In this document: positions 1 through 8,504 of the stretch, piece after piece
Numbering within the stretch: the stretch's first letter is position 1
Layout of the letters: each line of letters opens with the position of its first letter
NCBI RefSeq assembly: GCF_020783655.1
Contig: NZ_JAJGQH010000019.1
Span: 1-64,000, forward strand
Direction of reading: 5' to 3'
Length of the DNA stretch: 64,000 nucleotides
From: Xanthomonas melonis
GTDB taxonomy: Bacteria; Pseudomonadota; Gammaproteobacteria; Xanthomonadales; Xanthomonadaceae
Made by a program: the position numbers and the translations under genes
Notes under the pieces: generated by a model
Told to the model about the DNA's origin: nothing
Seen by the model: only the letters and a program-made list of their open reading frames with translations
Database searches by the model: none

Positions 1-59
1 AGCACCATCTTCACCGACCGCTCCCGGACCTCGGGGGAAAACTTGCTTGCTCTGCTCAT
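1..59 (-). CDS. IS3-family transposase OrfA, N-terminal fragment
   Basis: The reading frame begins MSRASKFSPEVRERSVKMV and leaves the window. This is the usual start of the small helix-turn-helix OrfA protein of IS3-group elements, which binds the terminal repeats and is joined to the OrfB integrase by programmed frameshifting. Only 19 codons are visible, so the DDE catalytic part cannot be checked. The start codon at 57-59 follows a G/A-rich leader. Confidence 0.7.
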   Translation of the reverse strand, partial: MSRASKFSPEVRERSVKMV

Positions 60-90
60 GGCTCCATCTTCTCAAGTAATGGAGCCTCCG
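1..90 (-). mobile_element. End of an IS3-family insertion sequence, cut by the window edge
   Basis: The minus strand starts a transposase OrfA reading frame at base 59 and continues out of the window. The stretch just before it, about 60-90, would be the terminal region of the element. It contains the short direct repeat GGCTCCAT(T/C) twice. The exact tip cannot be fixed because the other end lies outside the window. The neighbouring effector-like gene runs straight into this end and stops there, so the element probably inserted into that gene. Family assignment rests on the OrfA start only. Confidence 0.7.
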
Positions 91-1265
91 GGGTTCCCGG
101 GGCGGTTCAGTAATCTACGCGTCTGACCATTCTCGCTGATGTTCAGATCTGTTGTTCCGTCATCGTTGCGTGCTCGCGTGAGGTGCTGCCGCTCAACTCC
201 GCTCCATGCACCATTTAAGAATGCATGACCTTTGCCAGTCTTATCCCAGTTCACCAGGTTGTTACCGGCCGCATAAAAGCCGGCACCATTGAATCGCGTT
301 GGATCTGTCCGGTCTGTTGAAGCATTTTGATAGGTGGCGCCACGATCCAGCGCGTTCACAAATTCTTCTGCACGGTTGTAATGTAGAAAAAGGTTTTTTA
401 CTACAGCATACTCGTGCGCCAAGGCTTGGCCTGCCCGGGGCGAATTGAGTGTTGTCGGGTCCACAAGCGGGTCGGCGACTACATTGTTCCATGCTGTTGC
501 AAGCGGGCTATGCGAATCCGCATTCCGCAATGCATTTACAACATCGGCACCCTCCAACGCTTTGTCTCGCCCGGATTCGAGGTAGTCGCCGCGCCCAGTT
601 ACTCTTGGATTCAAACCATCAATGGCGGCACTTACATCGGCGAGTGAATGGTACTGATTTGTCTCGATACTGCGGATCATTGATGCAGTGCGCGCCTCGT
701 TCTGGTTGTAGGCTTTTCCAACCATCGTCGCCAGCTTAACCTGGTCGTCCAAAGAGGCATTCTGGTAAAGCTCACTTCGCTGCAGGGGCGCAATAGCGCG
801 ATCCATCAACTTCTCGATTTGTGCCACATCACGTTGGTGTACCCAGCTGATGCCTTCGTTGGAAGAAAGGAAGGTGTCCAGCCTGGATTTCACCTCTGCA
901 TCAAGAGGTCGACCGGCATCAGCGCGGATAGCACGGCCGTTACGGCCAAGATCAGCGATCGCTTCATCAACCTGCTGTTGACTGAGAACAAGATCTTGCT
1001 GCTGCTCATGCGCCCACTGCTGGTGGGCATTCACAAGATCCCTTGGGACGTTCTCTCCGTTAGGCACATCCGGTTGATAGTGTTGCCCCAGATCAGTTTG
1101 GATCGTCCCGATCGTGTAGCCACTGTTGTCCGCTGGCTCTAGCAACGGTGTCCTGAGGTTGTCGCCAGCGACTTCCAATCGATAAGCGGCATATCCGCTT
1201 TCGGATGTCACACCGACAGCGAAGTACAGAGTGGCGCGCAACTCCTGATCTGTCAGCCTGCTCAT
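72..1265 (-). CDS. Antibacterial effector-like protein, 3' end truncated at an IS element
   Basis: A 397-residue protein with no signal peptide. Its N-terminal part contains NSGYTIGTIQTDLGQ (about residues 47-61), which I associate with lysozyme-like N-termini of Xanthomonas type IV secretion effectors; this is recollection of the family, not a search. A lipoprotein gene lies directly upstream with an ATGA overlap, the arrangement of effector/immunity pairs. The C-terminal XVIPCD recruitment domain expected for such effectors is absent. The frame ends with about ten residues (RPGNPGGSIT) that are probably encoded by the IS end. It is therefore likely a decapitated effector that can no longer be secreted. 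Its enzymatic activity is unproven. Confidence 0.55.
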   Translation of the reverse strand: MSRLTDQELRATLYFAVGVTSESGYAAYRLEVAGDNLRTPLLEPADNSGYTIGTIQTDLGQHYQPDVPNGENVPRDLVNAHQQWAHEQQQDLVLSQQQVDEAIADLGRNGRAIRADAGRPLDAEVKSRLDTFLSSNEGISWVHQRDVAQIEKLMDRAIAPLQRSELYQNASLDDQVKLATMVGKAYNQNEARTASMIRSIETNQYHSLADVSAAIDGLNPRVTGRGDYLESGRDKALEGADVVNALRNADSHSPLATAWNNVVADPLVDPTTLNSPRAGQALAHEYAVVKNLFLHYNRAEEFVNALDRGATYQNASTDRTDPTRFNGAGFYAAGNNLVNWDKTGKGHAFLNGAWSGVERQHLTRARNDDGTTDLNISENGQTRRLLNRPGNPGGSIT

Positions 1266-1756
1266 GAATCACTCTCCGTGTCTGCGCAGGTTTCAGATGG
1301 AATCTGCTTTCCCTTGACATCCGGGTGCAAGACGACATCTCGCTTATACGCATTGCCGAATTTCTGGTAGCGAACCAAGGATCCCTTATCGAGAACGAAG
1401 TAATCTTCCTCACCGGAGAAGTTGGGGCATGCTTCATAGCCTGCCTCGCCATCTTCGCTGCAGTAGCGAACGTAAAGTTTTCCGCTACGCACATCCCCTT
1501 CCAGTTTTCCGCCACCGCCACGAGCGTTAGTACCCTCGCTCCACTCTCCCGTTACATGGGCCTCTTGCTGCTTGAGATCCATGCTCAGAAAATGGCCAGA
1601 GCCGCAGTCTGTGGCATATGCCCACTTGTTTGCAAAGTCGTCGACCCTGGCGCTAGTCGGTGGCGAAGCATTGGAGCATGCTGCACTCAACGCGACTGCG
1701 ACGAGTGACATGCAACGAAGGATCTCTTTTCTCTTGAATTTTCTTTGAGCTGTCAT
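1262..1756 (-). CDS. Lipoprotein, probable immunity partner of the truncated effector
   Basis: A 164-residue protein with a basic N-terminus, a hydrophobic stretch and a lipobox ending LSAAC near residue 27, so it should be lipidated and placed in the periplasm. The mature part is polar and holds several cysteines (TDCGSGH, YCSEDGE, EACPNF). Its stop overlaps the start of the downstream effector-like gene by 4 bases, indicating co-transcription and translational coupling. Immunity proteins of Xanthomonas T4SS effectors are typically such periplasmic lipoproteins. A shorter start at 1711 would also keep the signal peptide. The specific fold is not recognised. Confidence 0.6.
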   Translation of the reverse strand: MTAQRKFKRKEILRCMSLVAVALSAACSNASPPTSARVDDFANKWAYATDCGSGHFLSMDLKQQEAHVTGEWSEGTNARGGGGKLEGDVRSGKLYVRYCSEDGEAGYEACPNFSGEEDYFVLDKGSLVRYQKFGNAYKRDVVLHPDVKGKQIPSETCADTESDS

Positions 1757-2033
1757 TGAGCGCTCCCTTGATCTGCGCTATCGGCGAGTCGGGCGTGGGC
1801 ACGGCGACTTTACTGCAAACAGCAGATTCCAATTCGGTTACTGTGCCAATATTCCTAGCTACGCCGTTGGCGAAAGGCGTTGTTAAAAAGCAGATGCTTT
1901 CCCGCCCTACGTCCCGTTTGGGGTCTCCGACAGCGGGGTTGGAGTCATTTTTGCACTTCATCTGCCCATCGTTCTCCATCAGGCTCACGACAACGCGCAG
2001 CAACCGTACGCTGAACCACAAAAGCAGCAACCG
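1653..2033 (-). CDS. Doubtful small ORF upstream of the lipoprotein gene
   Basis: An open frame of about 126 codons starts with a hydrophobic leader (MRLLLLWFSVRLL) and then reads as a polar, cysteine-containing sequence. It overlaps the beginning of the lipoprotein gene by about 100 bases in another frame, which is unusual for a real gene, and no ribosome binding site stands out. It may be a degraded relative of a small exported protein or chance. It is listed because otherwise about 190 bases between the lipoprotein gene and the hydrolase remnant hold nothing recognisable. Confidence 0.2.
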   Translation of the reverse strand, partial: RLLLLWFSVRLLRVVVSLMENDGQMKCKNDSNPAVGDPKRDVGRESICFLTTPFANGVARNIGTVTELESAVCSKVAVPTPDSPIAQIKGALNDSSKKIQEKRDPSLHVTRRSRVECSMLQCFATD

Positions 2034-3376
2034 CATGCCCAAAGCACTGTGGCGCCGCGAACGCCAGCCAGTGCGCACCACGCTCGACGGTACTGAAGGT
2101 CACCGGGCCCGCGGCTTTCAGCAACGCGGCGTGCGCCTGCGCGCCTGCGTATGGGGTGTTGGGATCCAGCGTGCCGTGGATGATCAGGGTGCGCGGCAGG
2201 GTGGTGGGGCTGCGGCCGAACCAGGCGTCACGTGGGTAGGTGGGCAGGCTGGTGTCTACCAGCAGGCCGGGATGGGGCTGACGAACAACGCATCCTTGGC
2301 TTCGGCTGCCACCGTGTCGCGGGTGAGGGTTGGGCGTGCATTGTTTTCGGAGGCGGCGATCAGCATCACCAGCGGCAAGGCGGGCTGGTTGTCGCCGCCT
2401 TGGCCCATCGCGGCGAGCGCGGTCTGCAGATCGGCGATGGTGGTGGTGAGTGAGTTGGCATCGTCGCGGGCCAGGTCGTCGATGATGGCGGGAATGCGAT
2501 CGCGCAGGGTGGGGAAGTTGAGCAAGGTGCCGAGAAAGCGCTTGAGGTCCTTGCCGGGCACTTGCGCGCGCCATGCGGCGCTGTCGCTGCGATCGAGCAC
2601 GCGGCGATAGGTGGCAGTGTGCGCGTCGTCCAGCAGCGCACGCCCGACGGCATCGACCACGGCGGTGCGGTGGCTCAGGTCCCACTGCGTGGCGGTCTCC
2701 GGCGGCACCAGTCCATCCAGCACCAGTCCATCCAGCACCAGTCCATCCAACGGCACGGGCGCCACCTGCAGGGTGCGCAGCGCCAGCTGCGTGCCATAGG
2801 ACACGCCGTACAGCAGCACCTCGCCCTTGCGTCGCTGTTGGCGGATCAGCAGGGCAAGATCCTGCGCGGCTTCGGTGATCGTAAAGGCCCTGGTGCGCTG
2901 CGCGTCTGCGTAGAGTGCGCCGATGCACGGGCCCCATTCGGTGCCGGCCAGGCCCACGCCATCGGGGCTGGCCGGCGCTTCCTGCATGGGGCACAGGCGT
3001 GCCGAGCGACCGGTGCCGCGATGGTCCGGAATGACCAGGTCGTAGCCGGGAAAGGCGCGCCGGTAGGTGTCGATCATCGGATAGAGCGAAGCACCGGCTT
3101 CGCCCGGACCGCCGGCGATCAGCCACCCTCGCCGCGTCGCTTGCGCTGGTCCACTGCCGGCAAGCGGCGAACGAACAGCGCGATGCTGCTGGAGTCCGGG
3201 GCTTCGTGCCGCAGCGGCACCTGGGTGATCAGGCATTGGCTTCCGGCCAACGGGGTGCGTGCCGCCGCGTCGGCACATGCGGCGAAGGATGGCGCCGGTG
3301 TCTGCGCCGCAGCACCGCACGGTGCAAGCACAGCGGCAAGGCAAACCACCGCAGCGTAGATCGTCGAACGAGGCAT
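1945..3376 (-). pseudogene. Secreted alpha/beta hydrolase (peptidase S33-like), two frameshifts
   Basis: Three consecutive frames together encode one exported hydrolase. The first piece (3376 to about 3120) begins MPRSTIYAAVVCLAAVLAP, a clear signal peptide. The second (about 3130-2260) has the oxyanion region GWLIAGGPGEAG, DHRGTGRS and the nucleophile elbow GVSYGTQ. The third (about 2270-1945) has HGTLDPNTPY with the acid residue and GAHWLA with the catalytic histidine. All triad elements survive, but frame changes near 3125 and 2267 would prevent a full product. The family resembles tripeptidyl/proline aminopeptidases (S33, TAP-type). Either sequencing errors or genuine decay could explain this; two independent breaks favour decay. 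Confidence 0.75.
2706..2750 (-). repeat. Three tandem 15-bp repeats inside the hydrolase remnant
   Basis: The unit caccagtccatccag occurs three times head to tail, the last differing in its final base. On the coding strand it adds iterations of Leu-Asp-Gly-Leu-Val directly after the nucleophile region. Its 15-base length keeps the frame, so it behaves as an in-frame slippage repeat. Confidence 0.9.
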
Positions 3377-3564
3377 CGAGTTCCGTCTCTGAGCAAAGAG
3401 CCACAGCATTGCCCGACGCGGCGTTGTTGGTATCGCCCGAAAGTCACTCTCCGTCGATGAGGAGCGTCTGCCTGTGTGCAGAGCGGGTCACAGCCAGATG
3501 CGGGCAGGGCACCAACCCGCGGTGTCGGTGCGGTCGCGTCGCGCTGCCACACTGTGTCAGCGCT

Positions 3565-3587
3565 GCAATAATGTTATATTATTTCAC
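3565..3587 (+). promoter_or_regulatory. Zur-box-like palindrome upstream of the TonB receptor
   Basis: The core ATGTTATATTAT lies at 3571-3582 in an otherwise G/C-rich region. Bases 3567-3583 form an inverted repeat (AATAAT, 5-base spacer, ATTATT). The left half matches the known gammaproteobacterial Zur consensus ATGTTATA-N-TATAACAT. The right half is degenerate, as in E. coli znu operators. It lies about 30 bases before the receptor start, where a bound repressor would block transcription. This suggests control by zinc availability; binding itself is inferred. Confidence 0.6.
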
Positions 3588-3614
3588 ACCCCTTGCCCGT
3601 AGACCATTGCTGCC

Positions 3615-5678
3615 GTGATCCGTTCGCCCCTGTCGTTGACCCATGTGTTGGCAGCTTCCCTGGCTACCATCCTGTTTCCCCTGGAATCCCGCGCGCAGTC
3701 GTCGGATTCGGCGCTGACGCTGGGCAAGGTGGATGTGCACCATCACGCCGACGGCCAGCTGGCGTCCCATCAGGTGCTCACCTCGGTCGACGTGCTGGGT
3801 GCCGATGAGATCGAAGACAAGAACGTGACGCAGAGCTGGGAGCTGCTGGGCCAGATGCCCGGCATCCAGCTCACCGAGACCCGGCAGGGCAACGAATCGG
3901 GCAAGGTGACCTTCCGGGCCTTCAATGGCGAGGGCTACATCAACGCCATCAAGACCTTGATCGACGGCATCCCCAGCAACGTCAACAGCGGCAACCAGCG
4001 CTTCATCGACATGCTGTTCCCGTTGGACATCAGCTACATCGAAGTGGTGCGCGGTACCAACGATCCGCGCTACGGGCTGCACAACATCGGCGGCAACGTC
4101 AATTTCGGCACGCGCCAGGGCGGCAACTACACCGACGCCCGCCTGTCGTATGGCAGCTTCGATACCCGCGATGCGCAGCTGGTAGCGGGGCGCGAGCGCG
4201 ACGGGTTCGCGCAGAACTACTTCGTGGGAGTGCAGGCCTCCGATGGCTACCGCGGGCATGACAGCTCCGACAAGTACTCGCTGGGCGGCAAGTGGTATTT
4301 CGGCAATCTGGAAGACGGCATGCGCATCGGCCTGACCGCACGCGCGTACCACAGCGAGGCCGACGAGCCGGGCTTCCTGACCGCCGACGAGTTGCGCGTG
4401 GCCCGCCGCCCGTCGGCGCGCTACAACTTCAACGACGGCGGCGACCGCGACATGCGTCAGGTGGGCATTCACCTCGATATGAATCTCAGCGATGCGGTGT
4501 TCTTCGGCACCAAGCTGTACTACAACAGTTACGAAGACGACCGCCGGGTGAGCTTTAGCGACCTGCCAACCGGCAATGCGCCACGCCAGCGCCGCATCTG
4601 GGACGAGGCGCAGATCGGCATGCTCAACACGCTGACCTGGCGTGCCGACGATCGGCTGACCCTGGAGGCAGGGCTGAACTACGAACACCAGGACAACCGC
4701 TACCAGCGCGTTCGCTTCAACTACAGCGAACCGACCAACTTCAACGCGCCCCCGGCGCGGATCCAGAACGACGACCGGTATACGTTCGACAACTGGGGCG
4801 CGTACGTGCAAGCCATCTACCAGCCGATCGAGGCGTTGAAGATCGTGCCGGCCTACCGCGTGGATCGCTTCGATGGCGACACCACGCTGCCGGGTGGCGT
4901 ACGCGCGCCGCTGCAGCGCTACGGCACGATCGAGCAGCCCAAGCTCAGCGTGGTGTACGCCTTCACCGAGCGCACCAATGTCTACGCCAACTGGGGCCGC
5001 ACGTTCCAGGTACTCACCGGCTCCACGCCGCCCGCCTATCTGACCCCCGGGCAGGTCGCGATCGCGCCATCCACCAACACCGGCATGGAACTGGGAATGA
5101 AGTTCAGCCCGCTGCCGCGCAGCCAGGCGCGCCTTGCGGTCTGGCAACAGGACGCCACCAACGAGATCTCCAACATGCCTGCCACCGGTACCAATGTGGT
5201 GCTGGGCAAGACCCGTCGCCGTGGCGTGGATGCGCAGATCAACGCGCAGCTGGGCGATGCGTGGACGGTGTGGGCCTCGCATGCCTACCAGGAAGCGAAG
5301 ATCGCGCGCGACAGCCGCGATGCCACCGTTTCCATCGAAGGCAACGAGGTGATCGCCACGCCGCGCCGGATCAGCAACATCGGTGTCGACTACCAGGCGA
5401 CCGAAGCGCTCAAGCTGGGGCTGCAGGGCCGCGCGCAGAGCGATTACTACCTGGAAGAACGCAACGTGGCCGGCAAGTTCGGCAGCATGGCCACGCTCGA
5501 TCTCACTGCGCGTTATCAAGTCACTCCGGCGTGGAGCGTGGACCTGCAGGTGCGCAATGTCACCGGGCGCCTGTACGAGTACGTCTGGTACGACAGCTTC
5601 TTCCAGGAGCGGCCACAGCCCATGTTCTCGCCCGGCGCTGGCCGGCAGGTGTTCATCGGCGTGAGCATGAAGCTGTAA
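3615..5678 (+). CDS. TonB-dependent outer membrane receptor, possibly for zinc
   Basis: A 687-residue receptor, normal length for the family. A signal peptide (ending near SRAQ, residue 28) is followed by a plug domain (about residues 50-165, with WELLGQMPGIQL and VVRGTNDPRYGLHNIGGNV) and a long beta-barrel ending in an aromatic/hydrophobic strand (VFIGVSMKL). Such proteins import scarce ligands across the outer membrane using TonB energy. The N-terminus carries VDVHHHADGQ, a histidine cluster compatible with metal capture. Together with the Zur-like box upstream, this suggests a ZnuD-like zinc or metallophore receptor. GTG is taken as the start because it gives an intact signal peptide; no strong ribosome binding site is visible. 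The ligand is inference. Confidence 0.85.
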   Translation: MIRSPLSLTHVLAASLATILFPLESRAQSSDSALTLGKVDVHHHADGQLASHQVLTSVDVLGADEIEDKNVTQSWELLGQMPGIQLTETRQGNESGKVTFRAFNGEGYINAIKTLIDGIPSNVNSGNQRFIDMLFPLDISYIEVVRGTNDPRYGLHNIGGNVNFGTRQGGNYTDARLSYGSFDTRDAQLVAGRERDGFAQNYFVGVQASDGYRGHDSSDKYSLGGKWYFGNLEDGMRIGLTARAYHSEADEPGFLTADELRVARRPSARYNFNDGGDRDMRQVGIHLDMNLSDAVFFGTKLYYNSYEDDRRVSFSDLPTGNAPRQRRIWDEAQIGMLNTLTWRADDRLTLEAGLNYEHQDNRYQRVRFNYSEPTNFNAPPARIQNDDRYTFDNWGAYVQAIYQPIEALKIVPAYRVDRFDGDTTLPGGVRAPLQRYGTIEQPKLSVVYAFTERTNVYANWGRTFQVLTGSTPPAYLTPGQVAIAPSTNTGMELGMKFSPLPRSQARLAVWQQDATNEISNMPATGTNVVLGKTRRRGVDAQINAQLGDAWTVWASHAYQEAKIARDSRDATVSIEGNEVIATPRRISNIGVDYQATEALKLGLQGRAQSDYYLEERNVAGKFGSMATLDLTARYQVTPAWSVDLQVRNVTGRLYEYVWYDSFFQERPQPMFSPGAGRQVFIGVSMKL

Positions 5679-5847
5679 GGTCGGCTGGCTGCGGCCGATG
5701 CTGCGGCCGGGGATGGTGAGCGCGGGCCAGGCGGCCTGCGCGCGCAGATATCGCCGCGCGTGGGCCGGCTCCTGGCGCACCGTCGCGGTGAGCGTCGCTG
5801 CAGCGGGGTACGATTCGGGCTTGTGTGCTTGCGTTGGTTTCCGCGTC

Positions 5848-6744
5848 ATGTCTGCTGCCCGCCCGGTCCGCGATGGTCTCCCTGCCAGCCGTTTCCAGCT
5901 GCCGCTCGGCCCGTGGGCGACGGTGCTGGAGGCCCTGTGTGCGTGCTTTCCAAACGTGGATGCGGCCACGTGGCGCGCGCGCTTTGCGCGTGGCCGCGTG
6001 CTGGATGCGCAGCAGCAGCGGCTGGAGGTCCATGCGCCCTACCGGCTTGGTGCGGAGCTGTACTACTTCCGCGAAGTGGAAGACGAGCCGGCGATCGCTG
6101 CGACCGAAACCGTGGTACACGCCGATGCGCAGGTGGTGGTGGTCTGCAAGCCGCACTTCCTTCCCGTGGTTCCCGCAGGCGCCTACGTGCGCCAGACGCT
6201 GCTGGCACGGTTGGTCCACCGCTTCGACAACCCGTCGCTGGTGCCGCTGCACCGTATCGATCGCGACACTGCCGGGCTGGTGCTGTTCTCGGCCAACCCG
6301 GCGACGCGCGGCATCTACCAGGCGCTGTTTCGTGAGCGGCGGATCCGCAAGCACTATCTGGCGGTGGCGCCGCCGCTGCCGGGTCTGCGCTTCCCGTACG
6401 TGCATCGCAGCCGGCTGGTCCCCGGCGAGCCGTTCTTCCGCATGCGCGAAGGCGCAGGCGAGGCCAATAGCGAAACGCTGATCGATGTGGTGGCACGCAG
6501 CCAGACCACCTGGACGTACCGGCTGGAGCCGATCACCGGCCGCAAGCACCAACTGCGCGTGCACATGGCCGCGCTGGGCGCGCCGATCCTGCATGACCGC
6601 TTCTATCCGGATCTGGACGACCAGCGGCCCGACGATCCGCAACGTCCGCTGCAGCTGTTCGCGCATACGTTGGCGTTCGATGACCCGATCAGTGGCGAAG
6701 CCAGGCACTTCCTGGCGACTGTCGCGCCCACCACTCTGCGATAA
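5848..6744 (+). CDS. RluA-family pseudouridine synthase
   Basis: A 298-residue enzyme expected to isomerise uridine to pseudouridine in rRNA or tRNA in the cytoplasm. The RluA-family catalytic motif appears as LHRIDRDTAGLVL, with the catalytic aspartate at residue 138. Family blocks RKHYLAV and PITGRKHQLRVHMA follow. An N-terminal segment before the catalytic domain resembles the S4-like extension of the family. The ATG at 5848 is preferred over a further upstream start because the intervening residues are low-complexity and absent from typical members. The substrate position cannot be deduced. It follows the receptor gene on the same strand but is separated by 170 bases. Confidence 0.85.
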   Translation: MSAARPVRDGLPASRFQLPLGPWATVLEALCACFPNVDAATWRARFARGRVLDAQQQRLEVHAPYRLGAELYYFREVEDEPAIAATETVVHADAQVVVVCKPHFLPVVPAGAYVRQTLLARLVHRFDNPSLVPLHRIDRDTAGLVLFSANPATRGIYQALFRERRIRKHYLAVAPPLPGLRFPYVHRSRLVPGEPFFRMREGAGEANSETLIDVVARSQTTWTYRLEPITGRKHQLRVHMAALGAPILHDRFYPDLDDQRPDDPQRPLQLFAHTLAFDDPISGEARHFLATVAPTTLR

Positions 6745-6850
6745 GGGGCTGCATGGGTTGCGCGACAAATATCTGATTTTCAGGTATTCGGCAGCTTAGG
6801 TTACGGTGATGCCGCAGGCACCCAGCCCGCACACACCAAGGACGCCCGCC

Positions 6851-7135
6851 ATGGCACCACCAAACGTTGCCAAGACCATCCGATCCAGGCCGCCGTCGCC
6901 CAAGCGCGCAGACGCCGGGCAGAAAGACTTGGCCTTCGGAGTCACCCTGCAGCAGATCGACCAGTTCCACGCGCTGTTGCGCACCATCATCGCGCAGAGC
7001 GACATGGTGGCGGTCTGCGGGCGAACGGCGCTGGATGCCGGGAGCGTGCCGGTATTGGGCGAGGGAATCTTCACCGCCGCGCGGGCGCTCCGCCGCATCG
7101 TCGATGAGATCCACGAACAGCGCTTGAGTCGTTAG
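6851..7135 (+). CDS. Small hypothetical protein
   Basis: 94 residues, soluble, with no signal peptide or membrane segment. The ATG at 6851 follows an AAGGAC ribosome binding site by 8 bases, which decides it over the ATG at 6806. The C-terminal half (FGVTLQQIDQFHALLRTIIA onward) looks like a short helical bundle, loosely reminiscent of small Pseudomonas-type hypotheticals of the DUF3077/DUF6124 kind; this is a weak impression. It stands alone between the pseudouridine synthase and the TetR gene. Confidence 0.6.
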   Translation: MAPPNVAKTIRSRPPSPKRADAGQKDLAFGVTLQQIDQFHALLRTIIAQSDMVAVCGRTALDAGSVPVLGEGIFTAARALRRIVDEIHEQRLSR

Positions 7136-7369
7136 CGGCAGGCCTGCTACACGCCAGGCAGTCGGATCGCAAGGTGGCGATGCGCCGCGCGTGGTTGCGT
7201 ATGGGCGTATTGGCAGCAGGCCGTTCCTATCCTCGATGGGCGTCGTCGACCTGCCTGCATGCCTTCGCCACCGGCCAGGTTCCGGGCAAGGCCAGGCACT
7301 GAAGGGCGCGCGTGCGAGGCACGACCGATCATCGACCGAGAGCCACTCCGGGGTGGACGTCGTCCGGGG

Positions 7370-7418
7370 TTGACAGTAGAGAACGATCGTTCTACCGTTG
7401 CGAGAACGATCATTCTCT
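7370..7418 (+). promoter_or_regulatory. Promoter with two palindromic TetR operators
   Basis: A consensus TTGACA (-35) lies at 7370-7375. Two near-identical palindromes follow: GAACGATCGTTC at 7381-7392 and GAACGATCATTC at 7405-7416, each flanked by further matching bases. The first sits between the -35 and the weak -10 region (about 7393-7398). The second covers the likely transcription start. Spacing centre to centre is 24 bases. They end 9 bases before the TetR gene and are almost certainly its own operators. Confidence 0.8.
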
Positions 7419-7426
7419 GACTGCCC

Positions 7427-8005
7427 ATGCTTTCGCCAGCAGACTCCCACTCCAACACGGCATTGCTCGATGCCACCGAGCGCCTGATCTATGCCGGCGG
7501 CATTCATGCCACCGGGATGGAGGCGATCGTCAAAACGTCGGGAGTGGCGCGCAAGACGCTCTACCGCCTGTACCCGACCAAGGAGGCGTTGGTGGAAGCG
7601 GCCCTGCTACGCCGGGACGAGCGCTGGATGGCGTGGTTCGTGGCGGCCAGCTCGCACAGCGACGATCCGGTGGTGCGGCTGCTGTCGTGCTTCGATGCGT
7701 TGCGCAGCTGGTTTGGCGACAGCCGCTTCCATGGCTGCGCGTTTCTCAATGCCGCCGGCGAGACAGGCGACCCGGATCACGTGATCCGCAGGGCGGCACG
7801 CCTGCACAAGCAGCGCCTGCACGACTATCTGCACGGCCTGGCAAACGATGCCGGCCGGCCAGACCCGGACGCGCTGGCACAGCAACTGTTGGTGTTGATC
7901 GACGGCGCCATCGCCGTGGCGCTGGTGTTCGGTGGTACCGAGTCTGCAACTGCTGCCCAAGGCGCTGCCCGCCAGCTGCTTGGGCAACCCCCTGTCGCGT
8001 CCTGA
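7427..8005 (+). CDS. TetR-family transcriptional repressor
   Basis: 192 residues. The N-terminal helix-turn-helix (about residues 10-55) includes [20 protein letters not shown] and [16 protein letters not shown], the classic TetR signature. The C-terminal part is the ligand-binding and dimerisation domain. The double operator directly upstream implies autoregulation. The next gene follows after 19 bases and is probably in the same transcript, so derepression by an unknown small molecule would raise both. The inducer cannot be told from sequence. Confidence 0.9.
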   Translation: MLSPADSHSNTALLDATERLIYAGGIHATGMEAIVKTSGVARKTLYRLYPTKEALVEAALLRRDERWMAWFVAASSHSDDPVVRLLSCFDALRSWFGDSRFHGCAFLNAAGETGDPDHVIRRAARLHKQRLHDYLHGLANDAGRPDPDALAQQLLVLIDGAIAVALVFGGTESATAAQGAARQLLGQPPVAS

Positions 8006-8024
8006 TCCTTCGAGGAGATTTGCC

Positions 8025-8504
8025 ATGTCATCGTCTGCATCGTCCCGTCCGCCGCTGCCGCCCTTCACCCACGACACTGCCTTGCTGAAGGTGCGGCTGG
8101 CCGAAGACGGCTGGAACAGCCGCAACGCGGCCAAGGTGGCCCAGGCCTATAGCGTGGACACGCGCTGGCGCAACCGCGCCGAGTTCGTCAATGGCCGCGA
8201 TCAGGCGCAGGCGTTTCTCGAGCGCAAGTGGGCCAGGGAACTGGAGTACCGGCTCATCAAGGAGCTGTGGGCGTTCAACGAAAACCGCATCGCGGTGCGC
8301 TATGCCTACGAGTGGCACGACGACTCGGGCAACTGGTTCCGCTCCTACGGCAACGAGAACTGGGAGTTCGACGCCGACGGTCTGATGCGCGCGCGTCATT
8401 CCTCGATCAACGACCTGCCCATCCAGGAGGCCGAGCGCAAGTTCCATTGGCCGCTCGGGCGCAGGCCCGATGCGCACCCGGGCCTGTCCGATCTGGGGCT
8501 CTGA
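8025..8504 (+). CDS. DUF1348 / NTF2-like protein
   Basis: 159 residues. The sequence follows the DUF1348 pattern ([53 protein letters not shown]), a cone-shaped NTF2-like fold often placed beside TetR regulators and associated with handling of small hydrophobic or reactive compounds. The start at 8025 has a strong GAGGAG ribosome binding site 7 bases upstream; longer upstream readings overlap the TetR gene. It probably forms a two-gene operon with the repressor. The exact reaction, if any, is unknown. Confidence 0.85.
   Translation: MSSSASSRPPLPPFTHDTALLKVRLAEDGWNSRNAAKVAQAYSVDTRWRNRAEFVNGRDQAQAFLERKWARELEYRLIKELWAFNENRIAVRYAYEWHDDSGNWFRSYGNENWEFDADGLMRARHSSINDLPIQEAERKFHWPLGRRPDAHPGLSDLGL

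Noticed and set aside
3579-5969. A 796-codon minus-strand frame over the TonB receptor
   Set aside because: The receptor frame has plug and barrel motifs and a signal peptide; the antisense frame has none.
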